Notes: generated by a model not told the origin, from the letters alone. A DNA stretch of 64,000 nucleotides from Pseudodesulfovibrio sp. (GCA_016342345.1 JAEINO010000011.1:1-64000); one strand, 5' to 3'. Shown: positions 27,572 through 37,022, numbered from the stretch's first letter. Numbers and translations are program-made.

Positions 27572-28549
27572 ATGAAAATTCTCATTATAGATAGTTCAAA
27601 GGTTTCTGCCGCTGATCTTCAAGACAAGCTGACCAGTGCCGGATATCCTGACACCACCATCGTCAATACTTTCGAATTGGCCATGAACACCCTGTCCACT
27701 TCCATCGGAATCAATGCAATTGATCTGGTGCTCATTGACCCAGACCTACTCAAAATCGATAGTACAACAGCCATTCTGACCATCAAGTCCCAGCACGACT
27801 TCGAAAATATCCCGATCATAGTCATTACTGGGCACGATGACGAAACGCTTCTCGACCGCGCATTTGCAGCCGGAGCTTCCGACTATATTGTCAAGCCCGT
27901 GAGCAGAATCGAACTCCGGGCAAGGGCAAGATCCATACTGCAACTTCGACTTGAAATGACCAAACGCATGGAACGAGAAAGGGAATTGGAGCAACTAGCA
28001 AGAGAATTAGAACGCATGTCCAACAGAGACGGCTTAACCGGAATCGCCAACCGACGTTGTTTCGATGACATTCTGGTTCAGGAATGGGTCCGCAATGGAA
28101 GAGCTGATACGGAACTGGGGCTTCTTATGATCGATATCGACCATTTCAAGCATTACAACGATGCCCTTGGCCACCTGGATGGTGACACATGTCTGTGTGC
28201 CGTAGCTGAAGCCATAAGCTCTGCAGTGCATCGACCGGGCGATATGGTTGCCCGATACGGCGGTGAGGAATTTGCGGTCATCCTGCCCAACACGGACTAC
28301 AGGGGGGCCAGGACCATAGCCGACACTATCCATACCAACCTGAAAAAAACGTGCATCCGGCACCCCAATTCCTCGGTTGGCTGCACTGTCACAGTCTCAA
28401 TTGGAGTGACATCAGCAATTCCCACATGTCAGACCACCCCCGAAAATCTTATTCATGCCGCTGATTGTGCCCTGTATCAGGCCAAACAGGCCGGTCGCAA
28501 CCGAACTGAAATCATCCGCCTGCCTGACCCGAACGATTTGCGCCAATAA
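27572..28549 (+). CDS. Response regulator diguanylate cyclase (REC-GGDEF)
   Basis: 325 residues. A receiver domain (1-125) has the phospho-acceptor in LVLIDPDLL and the VKPVSR lysine loop, though the usual acidic pair after the first strand is IIDSS, one Asp only. A short coiled linker leads to a GGDEF domain with DGLTGIANRRCFDD, MIDIDHFKHYNDALGH and the active site RYGGEEF. An RPGD segment five residues before the A-site matches the RxxD inhibitory site. It should make cyclic-di-GMP from two GTP, with product feedback. It is a single gene; the partner kinase is not adjacent. Confidence 0.92.
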   Translation: MKILIIDSSKVSAADLQDKLTSAGYPDTTIVNTFELAMNTLSTSIGINAIDLVLIDPDLLKIDSTTAILTIKSQHDFENIPIIVITGHDDETLLDRAFAAGASDYIVKPVSRIELRARARSILQLRLEMTKRMERERELEQLARELERMSNRDGLTGIANRRCFDDILVQEWVRNGRADTELGLLMIDIDHFKHYNDALGHLDGDTCLCAVAEAISSAVHRPGDMVARYGGEEFAVILPNTDYRGARTIADTIHTNLKKTCIRHPNSSVGCTVTVSIGVTSAIPTCQTTPENLIHAADCALYQAKQAGRNRTEIIRLPDPNDLRQ

Positions 28550-28680
28550 TACCTGTCTCAAAAAAGGAACATGGACCGCACGCTCCGGGTAGTGCGTACG
28601 GCCCATGCTCGACAGGGATTGATAGGCAGAGGGAAAGTCCTGTGGGAATCGGACTTCTGCCTATGAAAATTTTTTTCCGA

Positions 28681-28845
28681 TTATCTCAGGAAATGAATAC
28701 TCAGATAACTACCGCAACAGGGACATACCTTGACAGGAGAAACGACACCCCGCCCCTGCACGATGACAGCTTCCCAGGGAATGAAACCATCAAGAGTGTA
28801 CTGGACCATCAGCCTGTGACCGCATTTGCAATAACGTTCCTGCAT
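28681..28845 (-). CDS. Small zinc-ribbon protein, 54 residues
   Basis: 54 residues, ATG at 28845 after GGAGAAGAGAT. Two metal-binding knuckles are visible: YCKCGHR near the N-terminus and VCPCCGSY near residue 41, separated by 33 residues of strand-like sequence (VQYTLDGFIPWEAVIV). This suggests a rubredoxin-like or ribbon zinc/iron fold. Too short for family assignment, but the Cys spacing and ribosome-binding site make it convincing. Confidence 0.65.
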   Translation of the reverse strand: MQERYCKCGHRLMVQYTLDGFIPWEAVIVQGRGVVSPVKVCPCCGSYLSIHFLR

Positions 28846-29284
28846 ATCTCTTCTCCTTGTCCGCGCCGCAACGCGATTGTATTCATCTTCGTATCAACGT
28901 GATCTTTTAATAAACAACACAACAACATTTTGTCAACTATATTTTTACATTTTGTATCAATTTGTTTTACATAAATATTTGATTAAATAATTTCCCACAC
29001 TATTCCAAACGGTTAAAAAAAACTTCACAAGCTTTTGTGAAGGCCAAATGATTTGGCAAACCCTATTTGAAAAAATGGTAAAAAAAATCAGCAGACTGTT
29101 CTGGGTCAAGATAGGAACAAAAAAAACCAAACCCGACACGCACTTGATGTACGTTAAGATTTGATCATTCATGCAGCACGCCTAAGGCGAAAAGCACTTA
29201 TAAATACAAATTCACCAGCCATTAACCAAACACTATAACCGGACTTTTGCAGACTAACCGAGCCTGCATGTAACAATCTTGTTA
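28846..29284. other. AT-rich intergenic region with small inverted repeats
   Basis: No convincing gene. Two adjacent hairpins, CTTCACAA-GCTT-TTGTGAAG (29023-29042) and GCCAAAT-G-ATTTGGC (29043-29057), have no T-run. A decayed copy of the family B hairpin repeat (CACTTGATGTACGTTAAGATTTGATCATT) lies at about 29130-29170. Confidence 0.5.
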
Positions 29285-29438
29285 GGGAAACGCTGATTAA
29301 TTCAATCTTCAGGAAGTGCTGTAGAATTGTTCGCTGGCAAGGCGCGCAAAAAAGTCAAGGCTGACGAGTGCTTCCTGCACGCTAGGGTTTGATTTTTTTG
29401 CAGCAACGAAGCCAGAGGGCAATTATGCAGTGCTTCCT
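29285..29438 (+). mobile_element. 154-bp TA-flanked hairpin element, copy A2
   Basis: 154 bp between TA 29283-29284 and TA 29439-29440. Belongs with A4 to a subtype with GTGC-TTCCT-GCAC in the central stem in place of GTAC-TTCCT-GTAC, a compensated change. Its right edge provides the last base of the TAA stop of the CI/LexA-like gene. Confidence 0.85.
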
Positions 29439-30100
29439 TAGCGATATTCCCTTGATGCCCACAGGACTTGGCCAATAACACGAACATTATCAAGTTCGTC
29501 GCCGGACAAATGAATGGGCGTGTAATCCTTGTTGTCACTCCTGAGCACCAAAGTGCCGGGCAACCGCTCCACACGCTTGACCATGACCGTATCCTCAACA
29601 CCCACTGCGTAGATGCCACCCGAAAGAACATCGGACCGCGACTGATCGATAAGGACCATGTCGCCTTCCTTGATCTCGGGTTCCATGGAGTTACCTATGA
29701 CCTCCATGAGGACCATATTGGCAGAGCTACCACGCGTTTTCAGCCAATCGGACCTGAATGAGTAATACCCCTCCACAAGTCCACCCGTCTCAAAAGACCC
29801 ACCGCCAGCGCAAAGTCTGGCGCGAACCTTTGGTATTTCCTCGTAGGAAGCTCCTTCCTCATGGGCAGCGGAAATAGCCGCTTCCGGTCGTGGAAAACCT
29901 ATGCCTTTCTCCAGCCACAGCGGATTCAGCCCGAACCGGGCTGCCAAATCGAGTATCCATCGGGCAGGCACTGAATCCTTGCGCTTGGCAAGAGAGACTG
30001 CAGCTCGCCCGACATCCAATTCACGAGAGAGTTGCGATTGATTTCTTATTTCCGTTTCCGAACAAAGCCTCGTAAAAAACTCTTCGAATCCGTTGCTCAT
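29438..30100 (-). CDS. CI/LexA-like repressor with S24 peptidase domain
   Basis: 220 residues. The N-terminal lambda-repressor-type helix-turn-helix covers about 20-60 (QSQLSRELDVGRAAVSLAKRK). The C-terminal S24 domain has Ala98-Gly99 as the likely self-cleavage site (RLCAGGG), Ser138 in VIGNSMEPEI and Lys175 in TVMVKRVE, the Ser-Lys dyad. It should be inactivated by RecA-stimulated self-cleavage, as in phage repressors and LexA relatives. No prophage genes adjoin it, so it is a remnant or a domesticated SOS regulator. The stop codon is completed by the edge of a 154-bp hairpin element. Confidence 0.88.
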   Translation of the reverse strand: MSNGFEEFFTRLCSETEIRNQSQLSRELDVGRAAVSLAKRKDSVPARWILDLAARFGLNPLWLEKGIGFPRPEAAISAAHEEGASYEEIPKVRARLCAGGGSFETGGLVEGYYSFRSDWLKTRGSSANMVLMEVIGNSMEPEIKEGDMVLIDQSRSDVLSGGIYAVGVEDTVMVKRVERLPGTLVLRSDNKDYTPIHLSGDELDNVRVIGQVLWASREYR

Positions 30101-30203
30101 TGTTGCGCCTTAGTTAATGAAATGTTGCTCTAGTAAAAAATGTTTACTATTAATATACTATTTCGTCAACCTATAATTGCCTTTTCCAATACTGAACCGG
30201 ATA

Positions 30204-32402
30204 TCAGATGAGATCTTTGTAGTCCCTGGCAGATTCGGTCACGGATTTCAGGGAAAAATTGAGTTCCAGTCGTTCCAGACTGACATCATCAAGAATGACC
30301 TCAACCGCCTGACCAAGCTTGAAAGCCTGACCGGTGCGTTCACCAACCAACATCTCGCGTTGAGGCCAATAGGCATAATAATCATCGTTCATGGTTGACA
30401 GCCTGACCATGCCTTCGGCCATGACTTCGCGCAATTCCACATAAAATCCATAATCCGTAATATGGGAAATAATTCCGCCAAATGTGCCGCCGACCTTGTC
30501 ACGCATGAACAGCACCATGACCCGTTTGAGGATCTCGCGCTCTGCGACCATCGCAGCCCGCTCCTGACCTGAAATGTGCCCCGCGATATTGAAGAGTTTC
30601 TTCCGACCGGGATACTCCATGGTCGGAACCCCCTCGCCATCAAGCGAAATAGCCGCCTTGACCAATCGGTGCACCACCAGATCTGCATAGCGACGAATGG
30701 GCGAGGTAAAATGCGCATATTCCTCGGATGCCAATCCGAAATGGCCTTCATTATCAGGCGAATACTTGGCCTGTTTCATGGACCTGAGCAACATGCGATT
30801 GACCACATATTCCTTGTCAGTACCTTTTTGCGAAGCAATGAGCCGTTGCAGAACCTTGGGAGTCATTGTCTTGGGCATGACAATATTCCTGTCGGTCTGT
30901 GACAACAACCGAAACAGATTCTTGAGCTTTTCCTCGTCCGCCTGCGGATGGATACGAAAGAGGCACGGCAAATCGCGTTCAATGAGGAAATGAGCCACGG
31001 CCTCGTTGGCCGCAATCATGAACTCCTCGATAAGTTGGTGCGCAAAATGGCGTTCCTTGGGCCGGATATCCAAGGTTTCTCCCTGGATATCAAAAAGGAT
31101 CTCCGGCTCCGGCAGATCAAAATCTAGACTTCCGCGAAATTTCCGCAACGCGTTGATCTTCCGGGCCAACTTCTCGGCCAATTCCAGCATGGGAAGGACA
31201 TTGGCGATCTTTTCACGCTCTGATTCGTCCTTGTCGAGAACGGCTCGCTTCACCTGTGAATAGGTCAGCCGGGCGTGACTTGTAATGACCGCAGGGAAAA
31301 GTTTCGTGGACTGGGTTGTTCCGTTCTCATCCATGTCCATGCGAGCGACCATGACCAACCGTTTCACATCAGGGTTCAACGAACACAGACCATTGGAAAG
31401 TCGTTCAGGAAACATGGGTTCCACGGATTGGGGAAAATAGCAGGAGTTTCCGCGCTCCAAAGCTTCCCGGTCAAGCGGAGTCCCCTCGCGCACATAGTGG
31501 GCCACATCGGCAATGGCCACCCAAAGCCGGTATCTTTTGCCCATGCGTTCCACAAGGATGGCATCGTCGAAATCGCGCGCCGTGGCCCCGTCAATAGTCA
31601 CGAACTGCTTATCCGAAAGGTCCTTGCGATTGGCCATATCATTTTCGGAAGGCTCCTGCGGCAAGGCATCGGCCTGGGACATTGCCGCGGACGGGAACCT
31701 GGTCCGAATATTGTGATTGGACTTGACCAACGCTTCCTGCACGCTGATGTCCGCCTCCTGGCCGAGCCATCCAATAATTTCACCTTCCCACATGGTATGA
31801 TCGATCTTTTCACCCGGAACGCACACCGCGATGTCGCCTATCGTCAAATTGATGGCTTCGTCCTTGAGCTTGGCGATAATCCCGAATCCCAGACGCGGGT
31901 CCGAAGGCCGGCAAAGCCAGTCGCCACCAGTCATCTTCTTGAAAATTTTCACAGGCAGAGTTTTGCGCCCACGCTCAAGAATACGGACAATACGCCCCTC
32001 GACGTTCCTTCCGCCCTTGCCCTCTCCGACAACTGCCGCCACGACCTTGTCACCGTGCCACGCCTCGCCAATATCGCGCTGGTTGATGAAAATATCCTTG
32101 CGTCGGGAGTCCTCGGGAATCACGAAACCGAAACCACCGCGCTGAATTTCCAGCCGACCGGTAATGCAACGCATGGATTCGGCCAGCCCATAGCCCCGGC
32201 GGATACGAATCAGCTTGCCCGACTCCACCAGTTCGTGAAGCATGTCCTTGACCACCCGCTTGTCTCTCTTCTTGAGTTTGAGATGACGAACGACTTCAGC
32301 TCTCGACAAGGGTTTTTTCTCTTGCTTGAAAAGAGCGAGAAGAACAGGTGGTGAAAGGGGAGGAGATGAAGGTCTGGGTTGCTTGCGCTTTGTCTTAGCC
32401 AT
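30204..32402 (-). CDS. rnr: Ribonuclease R
   Basis: 732 residues. Order: N-terminal winged helix (about 15-80), OB cold-shock domains (GRLEIQRGGFGFVIPEDSRRKDIFI), RNB catalytic domain with FVTIDGATARDFDDAILVE (metal-binding Asp residues) and SPIRRYADLVVHR, and an S1 domain at 640-720 (VGGTFGGIISHITDYGFYVEL). Processive 3'-5' exoribonuclease that degrades structured RNA, rRNA and works with tmRNA. It lacks the long Lys-rich tail of E. coli RNase R. It overlaps the lpxK stop by 8 bp and is read after it. Confidence 0.95.
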   Translation of the reverse strand: MAKTKRKQPRPSSPPLSPPVLLALFKQEKKPLSRAEVVRHLKLKKRDKRVVKDMLHELVESGKLIRIRRGYGLAESMRCITGRLEIQRGGFGFVIPEDSRRKDIFINQRDIGEAWHGDKVVAAVVGEGKGGRNVEGRIVRILERGRKTLPVKIFKKMTGGDWLCRPSDPRLGFGIIAKLKDEAINLTIGDIAVCVPGEKIDHTMWEGEIIGWLGQEADISVQEALVKSNHNIRTRFPSAAMSQADALPQEPSENDMANRKDLSDKQFVTIDGATARDFDDAILVERMGKRYRLWVAIADVAHYVREGTPLDREALERGNSCYFPQSVEPMFPERLSNGLCSLNPDVKRLVMVARMDMDENGTTQSTKLFPAVITSHARLTYSQVKRAVLDKDESEREKIANVLPMLELAEKLARKINALRKFRGSLDFDLPEPEILFDIQGETLDIRPKERHFAHQLIEEFMIAANEAVAHFLIERDLPCLFRIHPQADEEKLKNLFRLLSQTDRNIVMPKTMTPKVLQRLIASQKGTDKEYVVNRMLLRSMKQAKYSPDNEGHFGLASEEYAHFTSPIRRYADLVVHRLVKAAISLDGEGVPTMEYPGRKKLFNIAGHISGQERAAMVAEREILKRVMVLFMRDKVGGTFGGIISHITDYGFYVELREVMAEGMVRLSTMNDDYYAYWPQREMLVGERTGQAFKLGQAVEVILDDVSLERLELNFSLKSVTESARDYKDLI

Positions 32403-33552
32403 TGCTGTTTTCCTGATCGCCGGACATGGTTGAGTCTTCAGTCACCGAGGCCGCAGCCTGATCGGCCAGATCATCGGTGCGCCTGAGGTTGAAAGCATCA
32501 TAACGCCTATCCCACCAAACATCGAAAGAAGTATTTGGGCCAATGGTGGATGGACCGAAATCCATACGCAAATCAAACTGCCAGAATTCCTCGGTACACA
32601 TGGGACCAAGCTTGACCGCGTCCTTGGGTGTGCACAGAATCGCTTCACAACCGAGCCTTCGGGCAACGGTCTGCATCTCCAGCACATCGCGCTTGGTGTA
32701 GGCGTGATGATCCTTGAACGTCATGTGCCTGATCGGTCCATACCCCAGATAGGCCTTGGCCGTGCGCCGTACCTGCGCAGGGTCTCCCACGCCGGTCACC
32801 AGCAAATACTTGCCGCCATCAAAATCACGCTCGACATTGCCATGCAGTACGTGACGGATACCGGTGGGCAGAACCTGAAAACTGAAAACCGGCTTGTGAA
32901 AACGTTCGAGTCGTTCTGCAATGAATGGCTCCAACTTCTTGAAATTCTTGGGACCGACCTTGATGAGAAAGGCATCAGCACGCTTGAGTGCGGCCATGGG
33001 TTCGCGCCAGGACCCAGCGGGAATCACCCTGTTCCACTGCTCGTCCAGATCATCAGGCCTGAGCAGAACCAGATTCAGATGCCTTTTCACGGCCATGTGC
33101 TGAAAACCATCGTCCAGAACCACCAGCCTGGGCCTGACCTTGTCCACTATCCACCGACCACCCCGAGTGCGGTTGGGGTCCACGACCACGTGTGCCTTGC
33201 GGTACATCTTGGCAAGCATGAGCGGCTCGTCGCCCGCCTCCTCTACAAGGGCACCGGGCGGAACAAGATACGGATACGATACTGGTTTGGCTCGATACCC
33301 ACGAGTGAGCAGAACAGCTGGAAAGCCCTTGCTTTCGGCCCAGCCAAGAAGCCAGCCTGCCACAGGGGTCTTGCCTGAACCACCCCAGCCTATGTTGCCT
33401 ACCGAGACCGTCAGTGCGGGCGGCTCCCAGCCGGGAAACAACCCGCGGGCATAGCACACTTCGCGCACACGCATACCAAATCCATACAGCCATGACAGCG
33501 GTTTCAGAATCGGGGCAAACGAACGTTGCAATGTGGTGATGGTGTTAGCCAT
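32395..33552 (-). CDS. lpxK: Tetraacyldisaccharide 4'-kinase (lipid A biosynthesis)
   Basis: 385 residues. LpxK phosphorylates the 4' position of the lipid A disaccharide precursor at the inner membrane. The family P-loop GNIGWGGSGKTPVAGWL is near residue 52, and an N-terminal hydrophobic, amphipathic segment (ILKPLSWLYGFGMRVRE) would bind the membrane. LVVLDDGFQHM matches the conserved Walker B-like DDGFQH signature, and EAILCTPKDAVKLGP is also typical. A tail of about 40 residues is extra. It overlaps rnr by 8 bp; a BI-1 gene lies upstream with a 39-bp gap. Confidence 0.94.
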   Translation of the reverse strand: MANTITTLQRSFAPILKPLSWLYGFGMRVREVCYARGLFPGWEPPALTVSVGNIGWGGSGKTPVAGWLLGWAESKGFPAVLLTRGYRAKPVSYPYLVPPGALVEEAGDEPLMLAKMYRKAHVVVDPNRTRGGRWIVDKVRPRLVVLDDGFQHMAVKRHLNLVLLRPDDLDEQWNRVIPAGSWREPMAALKRADAFLIKVGPKNFKKLEPFIAERLERFHKPVFSFQVLPTGIRHVLHGNVERDFDGGKYLLVTGVGDPAQVRRTAKAYLGYGPIRHMTFKDHHAYTKRDVLEMQTVARRLGCEAILCTPKDAVKLGPMCTEEFWQFDLRMDFGPSTIGPNTSFDVWWDRRYDAFNLRRTDDLADQAAASVTEDSTMSGDQENSNG

Positions 33553-33591
33553 GGCAAAAAAAGGGAGACCCGAAGGCCTCCCGATTGGGCG

Positions 33592-34326
33592 TTATCTGCG
33601 GTTTCCCATGAGCCTGAGCAGCATGAGGAACAGATTGATGAAGTCGAGATAAAGGGTCAAGGCACCCAGGATGGTGCCGCGCCTGATGGCTGCAGTGTCG
33701 CCACTCGGTACAGCTTCACCCATGGTTTTGAGCTTTTGCGTATCATACGCAGTCAGCCCCAGGAAAATGATGACACCGATGACCGAGATGGCAAAGGCCA
33801 TGGCAGAGCTTTGCAGGAACATGTTCACGACCATGGCAATAATGATGCCGATGAGGCCCATGAACAGCAGACTGCCCCAGCTCGTGAGGTCCTTTTTGGT
33901 CACAAGGCCGTAAATGGACATGGCTCCGAACATTCCGGACGTGATAACAAAAGTTCCGGCCACAGACTCTGCTGTGTAGGCCAGAAGAATCGGGGTCAAG
34001 GTCAACCCGTTCAGGCCGCTATAGAGCAAAAACAGCCCTGTGGCCGTGGCTGGATTCATGGTCGAGATACGGGCACCCAGATAAAAGACTATACCCAGTT
34101 CGGCAAAGAACAGGATAAAGACCAGAGTGGACATGCCGACTGCGCCAGTGGCGGGATCGACTGTGAAAAGAATCTGCAACAGGGACTGATTGTTGGAGAC
34201 GACATACGCTATCAACGCGGTAAGGCCGAGGCCTGCGCTCATCCAGCCGTATACGCCACGCATGAATGCATTAACGACCTCAGATTTTGAAATCTGACCG
34301 GTCCGCATGCTGGGATACTCTGCCAT
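33592..34326 (-). CDS. Bax inhibitor-1/YccA family membrane protein
   Basis: 244 residues from ATG 34326 following GGAGGAATATCA. Seven hydrophobic segments cover most of the sequence from about residue 25 onward. GAISTMNPATATGLFLLYSGLNGLTL and the C-terminal YLDFINLFLMLLRLMGNRR tail are characteristic of the UPF0005/YbhL-YccA branch. Members are inner-membrane calcium-leak channels or FtsH modulators; the function here is not known. Probably co-transcribed with lpxK and rnr, as the gap is only 39 bp. Confidence 0.92.
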   Translation of the reverse strand: MAEYPSMRTGQISKSEVVNAFMRGVYGWMSAGLGLTALIAYVVSNNQSLLQILFTVDPATGAVGMSTLVFILFFAELGIVFYLGARISTMNPATATGLFLLYSGLNGLTLTPILLAYTAESVAGTFVITSGMFGAMSIYGLVTKKDLTSWGSLLFMGLIGIIIAMVVNMFLQSSAMAFAISVIGVIIFLGLTAYDTQKLKTMGEAVPSGDTAAIRRGTILGALTLYLDFINLFLMLLRLMGNRR

Positions 34327-34624
34327 TGATATTCCTCCAAAATGGTTGGCAGCCTGTCGTGAAAAGCTCGATTGCACCAATGCTACAAGGAACTTATACC
34401 CTGTCGTATTGAAGATACGTAACAGGCTTGCTCTCTTTTACACTGTGCTCTCGAATCATTTCGTCCAGTCCGCAAAAAAACATTCTTTCAACGTTCTGTT
34501 CAACTCGTGACGAGATCGGGATTGAATCCCCGTGTTTAATTCTATTTAAGCAGCTTTTGGTGAGCTGGCAAGGAAAAGCGGACAAAATTCATGAACCTGT
34601 GCCGCGTCTCTCGGCAAACAGCTA
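34327..34624. other. Promoter region upstream of BI-1 gene; no convincing gene
   Basis: The short open frames here on both strands lack ribosome-binding sites and family signals. The region probably holds the promoter of the BI-1/lpxK/rnr unit, bounded by hairpin element A3. Confidence 0.4.
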
Positions 34625-34778
34625 GAGAAGCACTGCATAATTGTCCGCTGGCTTCGTTGCTTTAAAAACCTCAAATCCTAACGTACAGGAAGTACGCGTC
34701 GGCCTTGATGTTTTCTTGCGCCTTGCCAACGAATAATTCTACAGCACTTCCTAAAAATTGAATTAATCAGTACTTCCC
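34625..34778 (-). mobile_element. 154-bp TA-flanked hairpin element, copy A3
   Basis: 154 bp in the opposite orientation to A1, between TA 34623-34624 and TA 34779-34780. The right terminal CTA plus the following G forms the CTAG target of the adjoining IS element. Left end has GAGAAG rather than GGGAAG. Confidence 0.85.
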
Positions 34779-34781
34779 TAG

Positions 34782-35635
34782 GTGGTGTAGTCACGAGATT
34801 GTCTAAATTTTTATTTTGTGCCATAGTTCGTCAAGAAACCTACCCCAATGGAGGCTATTTTGACGATTCCAGCACATCGACGACACGACATCTCGGACCA
34901 CGCTTGGGAAAATCTTGAACCTCATCTACCTGGCAGAAAGGGGAGTTGGGGTGGCGTTGCGTGTGACAATCGCCAGTTTATCAATGCGGTGTTTTGGATC
35001 ATGCGCACTGGGGCGCCATGGCGAGATCTTCCTCCTGATTATGGAGGATGGAGTAACACTCACCGTCGCTTTATCCGTTGGCGTGACAAGGGAGTGTGGG
35101 AAAAGCTGCTGGAGGTTTTGATTGATGAGCCTGACTATGAGTGGCTGATGATTGATGCCAGCCACTGCAAAGTCCATCCGCATGCGGCAGGAGCAAGAGG
35201 CGGCAATCAAGACATGAGCCTCACAAAAGGGGGCTCAACACAAAACTACATCTGGCCGTGGACTCGCATGGTATGCCGCTCAGGGCTATTGTTACACAAG
35301 GTACAACAGCAGATTGCACTCAGGCAGTTGCGCTGATTGATGGATTTACTGCCCAGCACCTTTTGGCAGATCGAGGATACGACACTGACATTATTATCGT
35401 ACAGGCCGAGCTGCGAAGTATGAAGCCTGTCATCCCGCCGAAAAAGAATCGAAAAGAGCCTCGCAGCTACGACGAACATCTCTATAAAGCTAGGCACTTG
35501 GTGGAGAATGCATTTCTCCACTTGAAACGCTGGCGCGGCATAGCAACTCGGTATGCAAAAAACACATTATCATTTCTTGCTGCTGTTCACATCAGGTGTA
35601 TTTCATTATGGGCGGCTGTCTCGTGACTACACCAC
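34782..35635 (+). mobile_element. IS5-family (IS427-like) insertion sequence, complete
   Basis: 854 bp with perfect 16-bp terminal inverted repeats, GTGGTGTAGTCACGAG / CTCGTGACTACACCAC, and a 4-bp CTAG duplication on both sides (34778-34781 and 35636-35639). One transposase in two overlapping frames occupies the interior. It inserted at the junction of hairpin element A3 and the yccF-like stop codon. Intact ends suggest recent movement. Confidence 0.93.
34848..35626 (+). CDS. IS5/IS427-type transposase, two frames joined by -1 frameshift
   Basis: Frame 1 (34848-35336) starts with MEAILTIPAHRRHDISDHAWENLEPHLPG and contains WIMRTGAPWRDLPPDYGGWSNTHRRF and LMIDASHCKVHPHA, the first DDE aspartate region. 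At 35226-35234 the sequence AAAAGGGGG can shift ribosomes -1, continuing as KGGLNTKLHLAVDSHGMPLR in the second frame (to 35626), which holds LLADRGYDTD and a VENAFLHLKRWRGIATRYAK motif with the catalytic Glu region. Such programmed frameshifting is typical of IS427-group elements, so this is probably functional, not a pseudogene. The stop lies inside the right terminal repeat. Confidence 0.88.
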
Positions 35636-36067
35636 CTAGTTCCTGATCCCGTACAGCTTTTCCGCCTCATCAACAGTCACGGCAGTCAGCCCGATGGGTG
35701 CCAGGGTAATGGCGGCGAGTTTGAGATGCTGCCAGCCCCACGGGATACCTATTATGGTGATAAAGCATCCCAACGCGGCCATAATGTGCCCGATACAAAG
35801 CAACCAGCCCGCAAACAGGAACCACAACACATTGCCCACGAAGCCCCAACCGGAAGTTCCGACATCTTTCTGACCGGTCAGGACATCTCGCCGGACAAGC
35901 GTGCGTCCAAAGGGAAACAACGCGAACTCGGCAATGACAAAAGCGGACCGCGCCCACGGCAGGCCCACAATGGAAAGGGCCATGATGCACCCGGCCAGAA
36001 ACCAGCCAAGGGCCAAAAGTACTCCGCCCATCAGGAACCAGATTACATTGCCAAGGAATGAGAACAT
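35636..36067 (-). CDS. YccF-domain inner-membrane protein
   Basis: 143 residues with two YccF repeats: NVIWFLMGGVLLALGWFLAGCIMALSIVGLPWARSAF and NVLWFLFAGWLLCIGHIMAALGCFITIIGIPWGWQHLKL. Each is a hydrophobic hairpin followed by a GLPW/GIPW turn, with FPFGRTLV between. Members are small inner-membrane proteins of unknown function. The TAG stop lies in the CTAG target duplication of the IS element and, before that insertion, at the edge of hairpin element A3. It is next to the exchanger gene (25-bp gap). Confidence 0.9.
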   Translation of the reverse strand: MFSFLGNVIWFLMGGVLLALGWFLAGCIMALSIVGLPWARSAFVIAEFALFPFGRTLVRRDVLTGQKDVGTSGWGFVGNVLWFLFAGWLLCIGHIMAALGCFITIIGIPWGWQHLKLAAITLAPIGLTAVTVDEAEKLYGIRN

Positions 36068-36092
36068 GACTCCTCCGTCAGGGTAGTCGGTT

Positions 36093-37022
36093 TTAGGCCA
36101 TGAAATCGCGTGCCCAACGCAGGAGGTTGATCCCGATCAACAACGCACCTTCCAGTCGGGACACCCGCCAGCCGGTACGCAGCATAATCAACACAAGCCC
36201 GACCATGCCGACAAGCACGATGAGCCCGGAGGATGCCTCAGGCGAGACAGTCAGAGGCTTGAGCATGCAGGTCAGGCCAAGCACTCCGGCAAAATTGAAA
36301 AAATCAGAACCGATCAGGTTGCCCAGCAACATCTCGTTCTTGCCTTTGACTGAAGCGGCAAGGCAGGTGACCAATTCAGGCAAGCTTGTTCCTGCGGCCA
36401 CGATGGTCACGCCTATGACCCACGAAGAAACACCCAATGTCGTGGCAATACTGGTAGCTGCCGTGACCATGAGGTGCCCGCCTGCGGCAATGGATATAAA
36501 CCCTAAAATCAGAAACATGCCATCACGCCAGGATGCCTTCTTGCCCTCGATCTCCTCCAACTCACCCTCACCCGGAGACTCGCGTTTAATGCCGAGATAG
36601 ATGAGATAGCCCACAAGGAGTGCCATCAAGCCGCCACCGAACAGGCGACCCAATTCGCCAGTAAAGGAGACCAGCAGGATGCCTGCCGTGGTCAGAAAGA
36701 GCAGCACCCCATCGCGGTAGACTATGGTCCGGTTGGAAACCAGCGGTTTGATCATGGCCATAAGACCGAGAATGAAGCCGAGGTTGAAAATATTGGAACC
36801 AACCACGTTGGACAATGAAATGTCATTGTGCCCACGCAGAGCCGCATTGACTGTCACCAGGAATTCAGGCGCGGACGTGCCAAGTGCAACAATTGTCAGA
36901 CCGATAACCAACTCGGAAACATTGAATTTCCGAGCGATAAGTGCGGCAGACGTCACAATCCTGGTAGCTCCGAACCAGAGCAGGACGGCAGACGCGCAAA
37001 AAATAAAAATATTGAGAGACAT
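36093..37022 (-). CDS. Calcium/sodium antiporter, CaCA family (YrbG-like)
   Basis: 309 residues, about ten membrane helices. Two inverted alpha repeats carry the ion-binding motifs: GLTIVALGTSAPEFLVTVNAALRGHNDISLSNVVGSNIFN near residue 45 and GVTIVAAGTSLPELVTCLAASVKGKNEMLLGNLIGSDFFN near 205. Both Glu residues needed for cation binding are present. It exchanges Ca2+ (or K+) against Na+ or H+ at the inner membrane. A small Glu-rich cytosolic loop separates the halves. Confidence 0.93.
   Translation of the reverse strand: MSLNIFIFCASAVLLWFGATRIVTSAALIARKFNVSELVIGLTIVALGTSAPEFLVTVNAALRGHNDISLSNVVGSNIFNLGFILGLMAMIKPLVSNRTIVYRDGVLLFLTTAGILLVSFTGELGRLFGGGLMALLVGYLIYLGIKRESPGEGELEEIEGKKASWRDGMFLILGFISIAAGGHLMVTAATSIATTLGVSSWVIGVTIVAAGTSLPELVTCLAASVKGKNEMLLGNLIGSDFFNFAGVLGLTCMLKPLTVSPEASSGLIVLVGMVGLVLIMLRTGWRVSRLEGALLIGINLLRWARDFMA

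Noticed and set aside
34394-34625. Short ORFs on both strands between the BI-1 gene and element A3
   Set aside because: No ribosome-binding site, no family pattern; one stop is created by the element edge.
35223-35336. Frameshifted, dead transposase
   Set aside because: The shift occurs at AAAAGGGGG, a typical -1 slippery site in IS427-group elements, and terminal repeats and target duplication are intact.
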